Source: Dinochytrium kinnereticum (lineage: Eukaryota; Chytridiomycota; Chytridiomycetes; Chytridiales; Chytridiaceae). Taken from it: DNA of 48,762 bases. A program made the position numbers and the translations under genes. The DNA lies in the NCBI GenBank assembly GCA_027604005.1, contig JADGJT010000162.1, forward strand, positions 307-49,068, read 5' to 3'. Within the stretch, counting starts at the first letter, position 1. Every line of letters starts with the position of its first letter. Below, piece after piece: positions 1 through 11,826 of this stretch. The notes under the pieces are model-generated. The model had not been told where the DNA came from. It did not search any database and saw only the letters and a program-made list of their open reading frames with translations.

Positions 1-60
1 TCGCATCCCCCCCCCCTCTCCCGTCCCCAACCTCCCTCTTTAATACGAAAAAACTAACCC

Positions 61-81
61 CCCACCCCCCCCCCCCCCCCC
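61..81. repeat. Poly-C tract in an NBP35 intron
   Basis: About 20 C residues, interrupted once by A, sit just before the acceptor of the first visible NBP35 exon. Further C-runs occur in bases 8-17. They lie inside an intron and at the window edge. Confidence 0.9.
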
Positions 82-85
82 TCAG

Positions 86-1070
86 GAATGATCAAACAGT
101 TCCTAAAAGACGTTGACTGGGGCCCCCAAGACTTTCTCCTGGTCGACACGCCCCCCGGCACCTCTGACGAGCATCTCTCGATCGTCACCTACCTCAAGGA
201 AAGCGGGATAGACGGCGCGATCATCATCACAACCCCCCAGGAGGTGGCGCTTCAGGATGTGAGAAAGGAGATCAATTTCTGCAAGAAGGTTGGCATCCCG
301 ATCTTGGGGGTCGTTGAGAACATGGCTGGATTTGTGTGTCCGAAATGCGAGAAGGGATCCGTGGTGTTTCCGGCTACCTCTGGGGGGGCCGAGAAGATGG
401 CGGGGGAGATGGGGGTTAGGTTTTTGGGGGGGGTGCCGCTGGATCCGAGGATTGGTGGGTGTCTCCCTTCCCCTCTTCCCCCCGCCTTTTTTTCTTTTCT
501 TTTCTCTTCTTATGTTCTTCTTTTATTCTGGTTTGGTTTGTTGTTGTTTCGGTTGCTTTTTTTTTCTTCTTTTTTTTTTTTTGAGGGGGAGGGGGGAAGG
601 GGTTATGGTGTTTTTTGCGTGTCGGGCGGTGTTTTTTTTATTTCTTTTCTTTCTCTTTTTTCTTTCGCTTCAGGTTTGATGATTGACATGGTTTGATGAT
701 TGACACGTTTTTCTTTTTCTTTTTTTCCTCTTTCTCTCTTCTTCTCCTTTTTTTTCTTTTGTTTTTTCTTTCGTTTTGCTCAGGAATGTCTTGCGATAAT
801 GGTCGCTCCTTTTTGGATGAGTTTAGGGATTCTCCTGCGACTCTGGCTTACCTTAAAATCGTACAAGGTATTTTCCTTCCAACTGACCATCCCCTTCCCC
901 CCCTTTTTTTTTGTTCACATTTTTATGTTCTTCCCAGTGGGCCCCTTTCCTTTTCCCTTTTTTTTCTTCTTCGTTTCACAATGTGAAGAGATGATCCTCA
1001 CCTCTCTTGTTTTGTTTCTTTTGTTTATTTTTTTTTTTTTTTTGCAGACATCCGAAAGTCCCTGGAGTGA
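86..1070 (+). CDS. NBP35: Cytosolic Fe-S cluster assembly P-loop ATPase NBP35 (NUBP1), 3' part
   Basis: Three exons (86-454, 784-867, 1048-1070) join in phase. The protein is the C-terminal half of the Mrp/NBP35 ATPase: it shows the [10 protein letters not shown] motif, the switch-like [17 protein letters not shown] stretch, and the C-terminal CPKC pair that bridges the shared 4Fe-4S cluster between subunits. NBP35 with CFD1 forms the cytosolic scaffold that loads Fe-S clusters onto apoproteins. The ending ([12 protein letters not shown], then YLKIVQDIRKSLE) fits NBP35 better than CFD1. The Walker A loop and the N-terminal four-cysteine ferredoxin-like segment are missing because the gene begins before the window; base 85 is the end of a splice acceptor. 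The exon 1/2 intron is very rich in T. The gene converges on UBA2. Confidence 0.92.
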
Positions 1071-1437
1071 TCACTCCCTCCGGCTTGGTCTTGGCGTGGT
1101 AAATGCAAGATTCACCTCACCTTCACCATCGCACATCTACCCTATCATCTTTCTTTCAACTTCGTGTAGTCCAAACCCCCCCCCCTTTTCACACCAATAT
1201 AAAGTCGGCTCTCATGGAACAGTGGTGTCTCGCGACATGGAATTTCAATGATTAGCTGGGGAGCAAATAAGCAATGAATGCATAAAAACCGCGCCATCCC
1301 CTGTGCTCTTTATGCCAAGAAGCCAGTCACCTCACGCCTCAACTCCACCCATCTCACCATTCAGAAAGGACCGGTAAAAATTCAAAAAATCAAAAGCACC
1401 CACCCAACACCCAACACGAGAAAAAAACACAAATTCA
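1071..1437. other. Convergent intergenic region NBP35/UBA2
   Basis: This stretch holds the 3' ends of two converging genes. I see no coding potential beyond short overlapping frames without motifs, and no clear RNA structure. Confidence 0.7.
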
Positions 1438-4349
1438 TCACAGAATCTCATCATCCTCCACAACAATCTCAACCCTTCGCCTCCGCGACGTGGACGCATC
1501 CCCCCCACCGTCCATATCCGAATCATCAAGTTTTCGTTTCTTGGAAGAAGCGTCCGCAGCTAGGGGAGGGGGAGGAGGAGGGGTGGGTTTCGGAACATGA
1601 GAAGGTACTTTCCCGTCCCCGATCACCTCAAAATGAGCTCCAGATTTTCCGGGAAAGGGTCTTGGTTATGTGATTAAGGAGCGGTTAGATGGGGAAGGGG
1701 TTAGGGCAAGAAAAGATAAAGGAAGGAAAAAAAGAAGAAAAAAAAGTTACCTGTGAATGACAAACACGAGTAAACTCGCCACCTCCTCGTCATCGTTCTC
1801 GTGGCCGACGGTGATTCTTTTGGAATGTGTCAGGCCTATCGCTTTGAATGGGAGGTCCTCGTTATCCGTGAAATCCTCGTCGTAAAGCATCCTGCAAATG
1901 ATCAAAAAAATGACTCTTCAAAGAGACAAAGGAGAAACCAATAAACCAGAAACAAAAGAGGTAGATAAAACCCCAGCAAAATACAAAAAAAGAAAAGAAG
2001 AAAGGAGAAAAAAAAAGGGATCCAAAAAGCAACACACTAAAAAAAAAAACAAAAAAAAACTCAAACCTATTTCCTTCACTAATAGTGACCTCCCCACCTA
2101 CAAACCCAACCCCACCACGACCCCTAACAACATCTCTCACAAAATCCCCAACCGTGAACCGATCCGTATCAACAGCAACTGTGATGAACCCATTTCTGCA
2201 CACCCCACACTCCTCGGCTGGCTTTGGCGGAAGAGATTCACTGCAGACAAGGTGTTTACGCTTATTGCCATAAACAACGTGTGTCTATAAGGCACGAGAG
2301 GGGAAAGAAAAGAAAAAAAAATTAATTAAAGGCAACCACTTTTTCTCAATCGGTTGAACATGATGAAGGTTCCTACATGCTTGCATTTGCTCCAATCTCC
2401 TGCGAGAATTTTGATGGCTTCCAACACGATGAGACCAGCAATGATGGCGTTAGTGGTCGCGATGGCTGGGATGATGTTTCCGGCCATTTCTGATAGACAT
2501 CATGAAGAGTGTTTGAGGTGTTAAAAGGTTAAAACATCATTGTCTGATCATGAATCCCTTCACCTTTTGCCTTGAAAAGCGTTTGCATTTCAATACCGTA
2601 GGCGGCACCACGGAGGTTTGCAGCAGCGGCGACAAAATCCATGACTTCATCATCGTCTTTATCAAACGAGATGAATGATTCCGGGTCAGCAGCGCGTTGA
2701 GAGAGGAGTCTTGCGTTCAAACCCCTCAAACTTCATATACGTAACAACAACAACAAAAAAAAAAAAAGAAGCAAAAAAACAAAAAAAACAAACAACAAAA
2801 AAAAAACAGAGGAAGAAAAGATTGCGTCAGTATCACAGCCTTTTTTTAATGGTCGAACCTCTGCAGAAACACCTCCGCGTTGGACCTGACGCTCCAAAGT
2901 GTGTGACTCCGTTGAATCGCGTCAGTTAAGTTTTGATGCTCCGATTCCCTCGTTAAAATTTCGTCCAAGCTCTGCGATGTGGGTGGCTTGCGCAGTTTCC
3001 AGAGGTCTTCCATCGCTAGTAGAGCTTTGATGTCCGTCTCATAAACCTTTTAAAATGATGGTGGTGGATGTTACAACCCTTTTTGCGCCACGCATCAGGT
3101 TCCAACCTTTTTGAAGATTATCTCGGCGAATTTTGGGTCGGATGATGATTCCAATAAAGCAGAGAGCTCTGCGGATTCTCGTTTGAGGTTCTTCGTCTCG
3201 TCTGACAAGCGTTGATGGTTTGTTTTTTTTAGCACAATGGCGTTTTCTGAAACGGTCACCCTACCATTCACTTCGTTCGTCGCCTCAATAGCGTCAGAGG
3301 TGTCCTTCATTCCAAACAACTCGCTAAACGATATCTAAGCCTCCGCACATCACGATCGCAAGGCACTCACGCGAAAAGATAATTCTTTGCCCACACAATG
3401 CAATGAAGGGGAATGGATGGCGTGCTGCGGATGGTGCAAACTGGAAAAGTCTTTGGTGTAGGTTTCGGCTCGCAATCAAAGCAATGGGTCAAATCCTAAA
3501 CTTGGCAGTTGAGAACTGTGAAACGACAAAATCTCCTTTCACGCACCCTCTTGTGAGCAGAGACCTGACCAAAATAACCAGCGGTTCCAGACTCGACCAA
3601 CTATTTGCCATATCAGATTAGGGGTAAGGTGCAAGGAGAAGACATACAGGAACGTTTGCAGCCATGCACATCAGGTTGACGTGACGTCGCGCCTCTGTTT
3701 GCAACCAAGAAGTAAAAGAAATGAGTATTTTGCCATGTTATAGAAACTAGGGCGCAGAATACTCAACGAAGATTGTCCAGGGCGTTTAGGACTGTATGCA
3801 ACGATCCTGTTAGAAGGCGCAAAAGACGCAAAGGGCCACCAAACTCACCCAGATCAAACGACTGGAACCAAACAACATCAAACTGCTCCTCAAAGATGCT
3901 CGAGTGATGCGAAATAATATTCACGTTTGGGTTAAACCTCAGGGCAGCCTCTCTGGCAACCTTTGTTTTCGGGGCCATGTCAGAATACTGGTACAGAGAG
4001 TACACGGGACAGCCGTAAAGGACCAAAGATAATACTCCAAACCTACATGAGCCTTTGACTTTCGAATATCCTTATTTCTGAACAAGAACTGTCGGTTCAG
4101 ATTCGACAAGTCGATCGTGTCCAAATCCACCTATTTGCAACCGTTGGCTGACTGCTTTTTTTTGTTGTGAAAGGTGTTCAGTCTTACCACTTCAATGGTC
4201 TTGAAACCAGTCATGACGAGATTCTTCAGCAACTCACAACCAATTCCGCCTGCTCCAACCATCAGCACCTTGGATTTGGACACCTTGGAGACGTCGCTAA
4301 GGACGGTACGAAGATGGACATAACGCTCATTCTCATGAACGGACGACAT
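1438..4349 (-). CDS. UBA2: SUMO-activating enzyme subunit 2 (UBA2/SAE2)
   Basis: Fourteen exons join in phase: 4349-4188, 4130-4047, 3960-3849, 3806-3768, 3694-3648, 3600-3547, 3495-3371, 3323-3107, 3046-2859, 2730-2564, 2489-2377, 2284-2067, 1891-1751, 1660-1438. The product is 629 aa, close to the roughly 640 of human UBA2. The N-terminus has the adenylation glycine loop ([13 protein letters not shown]) and then [12 protein letters not shown] zinc-binding pair is completed by CFDC (171-174) and CGVC (462-465), and the catalytic cysteine that takes SUMO as a thioester is C186 in [26 protein letters not shown] is typical of the adenylation fold, followed by a ubiquitin-fold domain and a basic KKRKL stretch near the acidic C-terminus (nuclear signal). 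It works with AOS1 and passes SUMO to UBC9. Exons are very short in the middle (39-54 nt). Confidence 0.95.
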
Positions 4350-4416
4350 TTTGTCCGATGAATTTTATTTTTTTTGCCTGACGTGTATTTATGAAAGTTG
4401 GCTGAACTCATTTTAT

Positions 4417-5608
4417 TTATTGGGGGAACGTGTGGAAGGCGAGAGTCGCCGAAGATAGATCCCGCTTGATCGCCTGGACATCGACATCGTGTGCTGGACA
4501 AGCATTCTCGTTAGGAAAATAAGGGGAAAAGAGGCAAAAGAGCCAACACTACCAACCATCCTCAACTTCACCCCATCGGGCAATCTGATGAAGAACCTCC
4601 AGCCGGCTCGCCCGCTCCGCAAAATCTACGGTAATGGCTCGTTCCGTTAGGCAAAGCGGGATGATGAAGGATTTGGATGACAGGACTGCCCTCTCAAAGC
4701 CTAGGATACCATTTAGTAAAACAAAACATCACGACAGGGAAAATATAAGGCAAAAAGGATGATGGGAGCCGTACCAGCCAATTCGATAGGGGACAATGTC
4801 TTAAGGTGCGCGCGTAACTTTTCAACAGAAGCCTCTGACTGCTTTTTGCTGAGAAGGCTATAGGTTTTCTCAATGTCTGTACCAAATCGTTTGTTCACCC
4901 ATTCAATCAAGGGATCCCAATAAGTTTTTTGAAGCTCTATCAAAGCCTCGGGCTCCTCTTGGTGATAGCTGTTGGCCAAAGATGTTTCAAGGAGAGAAAA
5001 AACAAAGCACGATGAGATGTTGATTAGACTCGGGAGAAAAATATAAAAAAGAAACTGACCAAACGGTATCGGTGTGAAGATATCGCAAAAGATACTCAAT
5101 CAAATCCGTCCTCACGCGCTCATCGACCAGCGAATTTGTACCGCGAGAGACCAAGGATGTCTTTTACACGAAACACAATAATTAACCCCGCACAATTTCA
5201 AATATCAAAGGGCATATAAACGTACGATGGGAAGAGATGAAGCCTTCAAGAACTTGTCCTGCCCCTCCCACTCTGCCGCAGCCAGCATGGCCAGGGACCG
5301 GAACCGTGCGGGAATGACAATCTCCGTGCCATCCGGTGACTTAAGCTTACGGCCATCCAGCTCGATCCTGAAGCCTTTTTTTGTGAATCAAATCGCATGC
5401 ATGCCATAGCGCGGGGAGTCAGAGAGAGATGTTTGAGCGCAAAAGTCGTTCACAAACCATCTTCGGACTCGACAGGGACACTCTTCTTCCAGAAGCGTGT
5501 GATCACCCTGCATGGCGTTGAGGTTGAGAATGCGGAGCGTGGCTGCTGAGGGGAGAAGTCCGTTGCTCGTTGAAGAGCCCGTCTGCATGCACGGAGGGTG
5601 GTGTGCAT
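4417..5608 (-). CDS. ATP12: Mitochondrial F1-ATPase assembly chaperone ATP12 (ATPAF2)
   Basis: Six exons join in phase: 5608-5458, 5374-5226, 5160-5060, 4968-4775, 4700-4557, 4493-4417, giving 271 aa. The start at 5608 sits in a perfect GCCACCATG context and yields an Arg-rich, acid-poor leader (MHTTLRACRRALQRATDF), a mitochondrial presequence. Then come family landmarks: RFWKKSV, the GFRIELDGRKLKSPDG block, LLRYLHTDTVCY, WDPLIEWVNKRFG, and near the end RWGEVEDAHDVD. ATP12 binds the F1 alpha subunit in the matrix and prevents its aggregation before alpha/beta hexamer assembly. The acceptor of exon 2 follows an A-run rather than a pyrimidine tract, so that junction is the least certain, but it restores the conserved block exactly. 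Its stop lies 67 bp before the UBA2 start on the same strand. Confidence 0.93.
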
Positions 5609-6932
5609 GGTGGCAAGTTAGTTTTGTTTTCTCTTTTTTCTTGACAAACAAAATGCTCAACAAAATTTACAGGCATGCAACTGGGGCTTCAATGGAATGA
5701 TACTGCAAGTGCGGTGCACTGCAAATTGTGGGTTGAGCAGGCGCATCGGGATTCTTAAGTTTGCGGAATGGATGCTTTCTTGCGCTGGCCTTCACGATGG
5801 ATGCTGTCGTGATGTTGATGGAGATGAAGCCATGAAACGGTGGGAAGTAAAAGTGCATAAGGCGGGGAAGGAATGAGGACTACCTATTGACATGGTGTAT
5901 CTGCTGCTGGCTGAGAATGGCATTCAAGGCAAGCGCCGGAAGAATTTGAAGAGCTGGCCTACATCATTTTCTATTTCAAACAGCATTGACGCTGAATGGC
6001 ATTTTTGTATATGAATGTCAGATCTGCCCATTTGACAAGGTTATTGTTATCAAACTTGGGATAACTCTGGTGAGCAGCGAGGAGTTCGGGAACCAACTCT
6101 GGGTTTCTCATATTGCGAGCTTCATTGTCATTTGCGGGCTTATCCATCACACGTCCCGTAGAATCTTCTTGAATTGCAAGTTGGAAAACTCCATGGCTTG
6201 TTATATGATAAGTCTGACTGATTGATACGCGGGTCATTTAACAACGACTTTGCAACCTTTGAGTGATAAGCTCGGGATGTCAAGCGCAGTGCCGTGTTAT
6301 TCTTCGTGAAAAGATCAACTATGCGGTCTTTAAGCAACGTAACCGAGGCTTGGATGGAATTGGCATGCGAGGTGTGGTATGGATGGGAGAGCGAGGGTTA
6401 GTTTGGGTTTGATCTTCGTTATCTGGACAGGCTTATCAGAAAATATTAGATCAGGAAGGGCCAGCAACACGAGTGTGTTTGCTCTTCTTGGTTTAAACGG
6501 TTGTATACAGGGCATGCAAACGAATGTTGCTACTCTGCTTTTTCTTTCCTGTCGTTTTTGACTCCCTCATCCCGCAACAAATAAATCCTCTTATTCATTG
6601 ATAGTAGAATCCGATGATTTAAAAAGTGGAACGAATGCTGTTGGGCAAGTGCATCTTCAGTGCAGACGCTTTTTCATACTGCAAAGGCACCAACTCAAAT
6701 TCCAAAGACGCGCAAGCACGCACTGAGGGAATGTGCTGTGCAGAGTGGCAGCTTTAACGAAGGCACATGTAATTCATTTCACCTCGTACAGAGCATGGCA
6801 AGCAGTTGTGACGCGCAGACTGCATTGTCCCTCGCAGCTCTCACCATTTCGGATGATTTTGGGCCAGCAAAGGCCAACAGAAAAAAAATCATCTGAATAT
6901 TACTTTTTAACTGCCCACCTGCGAGGTTTTGG
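5609..6932. other. Intergenic region between divergent ATP12 and ValRS
   Basis: About 1.3 kb between two divergent starts. Apart from the ankyrin-like relic near 6140-6400 on the minus strand I see no supported gene. Short frames on both strands lack motifs, codon bias or a good start context. Promoters of both neighbours must lie here. Confidence 0.6.
6140..6400 (-). pseudogene. Ankyrin-repeat-like relic
   Basis: On the minus strand one frame reads NNTALRLTSR, then HSKVAKSLLNDPRIN, matching the ankyrin helix-turn-helix pattern (N-x-A-L-R-L-A-S, then V-V-K-x-L-L-N-D-P-R-V-N) common in large chytrid ankyrin proteins. The frame runs on without repeating and ends at 6140; a neighbouring frame (down to 5971) has a further open stretch without recognisable repeats. 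Only one unit is recognisable and there is no ATG-led gene model. I read it as a decayed fragment; a short real exon cannot be excluded. Confidence 0.3.
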
Positions 6933-9900
6933 ATGCTCCTTGCACCCCTGCTGCTAAAACAGAGAACTCTCGCACGCATCGCACATATCCGCCGCTGCAT
7001 CTACATCCGGCCCGTTATACTTGCTGTCACCGCACGCACCACTACGCTCTTGCAACCGGATCGCACGATCGCTTCTAAATCAAACCGCGCTGCCATGGAT
7101 CCAGCATCAACAAAGCCAGGAGGCGCTGCGCCGGCATCCGTCGTTGCCGCTGCCGATCCTGCCGCCGCCGCAAAGGCCCTGAAAAACAAGGAGAAGAATG
7201 AGGCTGCGAGAAGGGAGAAGCTGGCTAAGCTAGAGGCGAAGCTTGCTGCTCAGGCGGCCGCCAAGTCAAAGACTTCTGAGAAGGTTTGGGGGGATTCTGA
7301 CTTATCCTTGTTGCATGATCGCTTGATATATTGTGGAGTCTGAGTCAAGAGCTGGACAGCGCTCCATCCGACGAGATGATTTCCTTTACTTATTGCTTGA
7401 TATTCTGATACTAATTGATTCCCATCCACTGACTTCACTCCCTTTCACTTTATTATCTCGCAGAAGGAGAAAAAAGAGGAGAAAGTGAAAAAAGTTGAAG
7501 AGGTCGAGCCTGAATTCGTTAACACCACCCCGGCTGGTGAAAAGAAAGGTACTTTCCTGGTTGAACCCTCCCCACTGGTACTGATCATAGTTTCAAAAGA
7601 CCTGTCTGGGGAGTTCTCATCAAAATATAACCCTATGGCCGTTGAGGCTGCTTGGTACGAGTGGTGGGAGAAGAAGGGTTACTTCCAGCCTGAGCTTACC
7701 GACGAGAAGGTTAACCCTGCCGGTAACTTTGTCATCTCGATACCCCCACCCAACGTCACTGGATCTCTTCATTTGGGTCATGCGCTCACGATTGCTATCC
7801 AGGACACTTTGATGAGATGGTTTGTTTTTTCTTCTTTTTACATTATTTTTCTTGAGTCTTTTCCCTACGTCACGGTCTCACCATCTGGCTTTGCAGGAGC
7901 CGAATGCAGGGCAAGTCTGCCCTGTATGTTCCTGGATGTGATCACGCCGGTATTGCGACACAGGTGGTTGTGGAGAAGAAATTGATGAGGGAGAGGGGAA
8001 TCACACGTCACTCCCTTGGAAGAGAGGCCTTTATTGAGGAAGTCTGGAAATGGAAGGAGCAATACGGTAGCAGGATATACTCTCAAATTAAGAGGATGGG
8101 TACCTCTGTAGACTGGAGCCGAGTAGCCTTTACCATGGACCCCGTGAGTTTTTGTTTGATAGGTTGTTTTAACGCTGTTTGCCTTACCTTTTCTGCGGGG
8201 CAGAAACTTTGCGTTGCCGTTAACGAAGCCTTTGTGAGACTCCATGAGGAGGGTGTTATATTCAGGGCCAACAGGCTCGTTAACTGGTGTACGAAACTCA
8301 AGACCGCTATTTCTAACCTTGAGGTAATTGACACCATCGTCTAATGGCATAACAAGTATCCTTATTGACGAACGCACATTCGCGACCCATTTTAGGTTGA
8401 GAATAAGGAACTCGAGGGCCGTACTCTCATGAGCGTGCCCGACCATGACCCTAAGAAGAAATACGAGTTCGGTGTTATTATCTCCTTTGCTTACAAGATT
8501 GAGAACTCCGGTACGCTTTCTCCTCTTTCCTTCATTTAAGTTTGTTCTTGTCAATTGATGCTTTCTGTATCGCTGCGTGTAGACGAGGAGATTATTGTTG
8601 CTACCACTCGTATTGAGACGATGCTGGGTGATACGGCTATTGCCGTCCACCCCGACGACGCTAGGTATAAGCACCTTGTGGGCAAGTTCGTAATTCACCC
8701 GTTCAACAACCGCCGTATCCCTATTATTGCCGATGATTACGTTGATAAGGCTTTTGGAACTGGTTCGTTTTTTTTTCTTTCTTTCTTATACAACGGGAGG
8801 GATATATGTTTCCTATACTTTCTTCCGAGTGTGGCTAACAATATGATGTTCAGGTTGCGTAAAGATCACCCCCGCCCACGATTTCAACGATTACGCCATT
8901 GGCAAGAGGCACAACCTTGAGTTCATCAACATTATGACCGACGAAGGAAAGATTAACGAGCACGGAGCTCCCTTTACTGTTCGTACCCTGATTTAGTGCA
9001 TCCATCCCGCTGAATCCTTTTTTTAAATAACAACAGGGCCTTCAACGCTTTGACGCCCGTGAAGCCGTTTTGAAAGCGCTCCAAGAGAAGAACCTTTACA
9101 AGGAGACCAAGAACAACAAGATGCAGATCCCTATCTGTGGCCGTTCTGGCAACGTTGTCGAACCGCTTATGAAGCCGCAGTGGTGGGTAAACTGCCAGGA
9201 TATGGCTAAGGACGCTATGGCTGCCGTGAGGTCTGGAGAGCTTGAGATTATTCCCAAGACTTCAGAGAGGGAATGGTTTAGTTGGCTTGAGAATATTCAG
9301 GATTGGTGCATTTCGAGGCAACTTTGGTGGGGCCACCGTGTGCCTGCTTACTTTGTTAAGGTGGAGGGTGAGACACATGATGTGAGTTTGGTGTTTTCTT
9401 TTTCATTCTTCTGTACTTTAATTATTTTTTTTTTGAGGTGACCTTAAATTGACTTTATTCTCTCCATTTTAGCCTGTTGATGACAAGTACTGGGTTTCTG
9501 GAAGGACCAAGGAGGAAGCTTTTGAGAAGGCCAAGCTTCGATTCCCTAATGTCGAAGAGTCAAAGTTGAGTCTCGAGCAAGGTAGAAACATGAAAGGCGT
9601 CTACAAGTTGTCCTAATATTCAATTTCATCCCAGATCCGGACGTTCTCGACACCTGGTTCTCAGCTGGTCTTTGGCCCTTCTCCATTCTCGGGTGGCCCG
9701 AAAAGACTCCCGACTTTAAAAACTTCTACCCCAACTCCCTTCTCGAGACCGGTTGGGATATTCTGTTCTTCTGGGTGGCAAGGATGGTCATGCTTGGTAT
9801 CAAGCTTACTGGTAACTCGCCTTTCAAGCAGGTCTTCTGCCACGCCATGGTTCGTGATGCTCAGGGGAGAAAAATGAGCAAGTCTCTTGGAAATGTGATT

Positions 9901-11339
9901 GATCCTATTGACGTGATTGATGGGATTTCGTTGGAGAGGCTTCATAAGATGCTTGAGGAGGGCAACTTGGATCCTAGAGAGGTTGAGAAGGCGAAGAAGG
10001 GACAAAAGGAGTCGTTCCCTAAAGGTATTCCTCAGTGCGGGACGGACGCTCTTAGGTTCTCCTTGCTCGCCTACACCTCAGGTGGTAGGGACATCAACCT
10101 TGACATTTTGCGTGTCGAGGGCTATCGCAAGTTCTGCAATAAGCTCTGGAACGCTGCAAGGCTTGCATTCCAGAAGCTTGGTGACGGATTCGAGCCCCTC
10201 CCCTACAGCGCTAGCGCCGGCCTCAAGGGTGGAGAAAGCCTCTCCGATCTCTGGATTCTGAACAAGCTCAACATCGCTTCTAAGGAAGTGAACCTCCAAC
10301 TTGAGCAAAGGAACTTTATGGCTGCCACAACTGCGGTTTATAACTTTTGGCTTTATGAGCTTTGTGATGTCTATTTGGAGATTTGTAAGCCTGTCATTGA
10401 TAATGCTGGGGAGGACCCTGTGAAGGTCAAAGCTGCTGCTGCGGCTAAGGAGACGCTTTACACCTGTTTGGATGCGGGACTGAGGATGATGCATCCGTTC
10501 ATGCCGTTTGTAACGGAGGAGCTTTGGCAGAGGTTGCCCAGGAGAAAGGGAGACCCTTTGACTGCTTCCATTATGAAGGCAAAGTTCCCGGCTCAGGTGA
10601 GACTTCGATAGACTTTTTGAGCCGAATCTTCATTTTTGCTATTATTGACGGGGTTACTGACTGATTTTTTAGGAGGCTGCTTGGAACAACCCTCAGGCGG
10701 ATGTCGACTTTGAGGAAGTTCAAAAGGTTGTCAGGGCCGCGCGATCCATGCTCGCATCTTACAACATCCTAAAGGGGGGGATTGGTGAGTTTAAATAGCT
10801 CTTTAAGTGAAATTCATCCCTAAGCTAACATGCTTCCAAAAAACAATAGTCTACGTCCAGACGGGCAATGCTACTCTCCTTGAGATCCTACGTTCTGATG
10901 CCGAAATCATTACCTCTGCGCTTCTCCGACCCGCTCAGAGGATCTACGTGCTATCTAAGGACGCTGGTGCGGAGCCTGTCCCAGCCGGATGCGCTGTGAC
11001 ATCTTTATCTGAAGACTTAAGCGTGCACGTTATGCTTAAGGGCATCGTTAACTTTGAGACGGAGATTCAAAAGATGGAGGGGAGGAAGAAGAAGGCTGAG
11101 GAGGCCCTTGCTGACCTTGTTAAGAAGATGGAGAGCCCCGATTATGCGGTGAAGGTGAAGATGGAGGTTCGTGAGGGTAACAGCGTGAAGGTAGGCCTGT
11201 TTTAATTAGTTTTGGAATGGAAGACTGATTGGTGTATGTTTATTCAACCTTCATGCGAGTTTAGGCTAAGGCGCTCGAGGCCGAGATTGACGCGCTTGCG
11301 ACTTCCATCAAAAACTTCCTTGACTTGAAGGACGCGTAG
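6933..11339 (+). CDS. VAS1: Valyl-tRNA synthetase, likely dual-targeted (mitochondrial and cytosolic)
   Basis: Fourteen exons join in phase: 6933-7283, 7464-7548, 7600-7819, 7897-8143, 8204-8323, 8396-8510, 8583-8762, 8854-8978, 9037-9381, 9473-9581, 9635-10596, 10673-10784, 10850-11190, 11265-11339. The long form is 1128 aa and the form from the second ATG (7095) is 1074 aa, similar to yeast Vas1 (about 1100). The class I signatures are present: [13 protein letters not shown] (HIGH-type, residues about 194-206) and RKMSKSLGN (KMSKS, about 711-719). The editing domain carries [13 protein letters not shown], and [10 protein letters not shown] and the C-terminal coiled coil are typical. It charges tRNA-Val with valine. 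Upstream of 7095 the 54 extra residues are rich in Arg, Leu and Thr with few acids, a mitochondrial presequence; 7095 has a strong GCTGCCATGG context. Confidence 0.96.
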
Positions 11340-11826
11340 ACTTATTTTTTTTTTATGTCGTTATTTCTTTTCGATGCCTTTTTCTATTGGAAACGCGCCT
11401 CTTTTTTTTTTTTCTTTCCCTTCTTGGTTTTGATTAAGTTTTTCGGATTCTTACACGCTGGTATTGACTCCACGCCAATCATTTTTCCGTTGCGATTACG
11501 GTTTCTTCTCCCTTCATCTTCCACCCAGTTCACTTTTGATTTGACTTGATACAATAATAAAGTCAAAGGGTTGCAGAGTGGTGAGGTTCATGCAATGTCA
11601 TTTGGTGTGTATTTGTTGCACTTTTTTTATTATTATTTTTGGGGGGATGCTTGTGACCTGCTGAGGTTCAAAGTGGCGACAAGCTCAGAATTTGTTTTTC
11701 TTCTGTTTTTCACCCTCACTGACGTGCTGAACGACGCTTCAACGAAGACGACGACAGCGACGGAATAACTTTGGCAGTCTGCACATCCTCGACACCTTGC
11801 TCATTTTGCCTTAACGAGTTGTGATA
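11340..11826. other. Intergenic region ValRS / SWEET-like gene
   Basis: T-rich 3' flank of ValRS followed by the upstream region of the next gene. An AATAAA-like ACAATAATAAAG near 11551-11562 may serve in polyadenylation. No coding feature seen. Confidence 0.55.

Noticed and set aside
7865..8698. 277-codon antisense frame over ValRS exons
   Set aside because: It crosses known exons and introns of ValRS on the other strand; a shadow.
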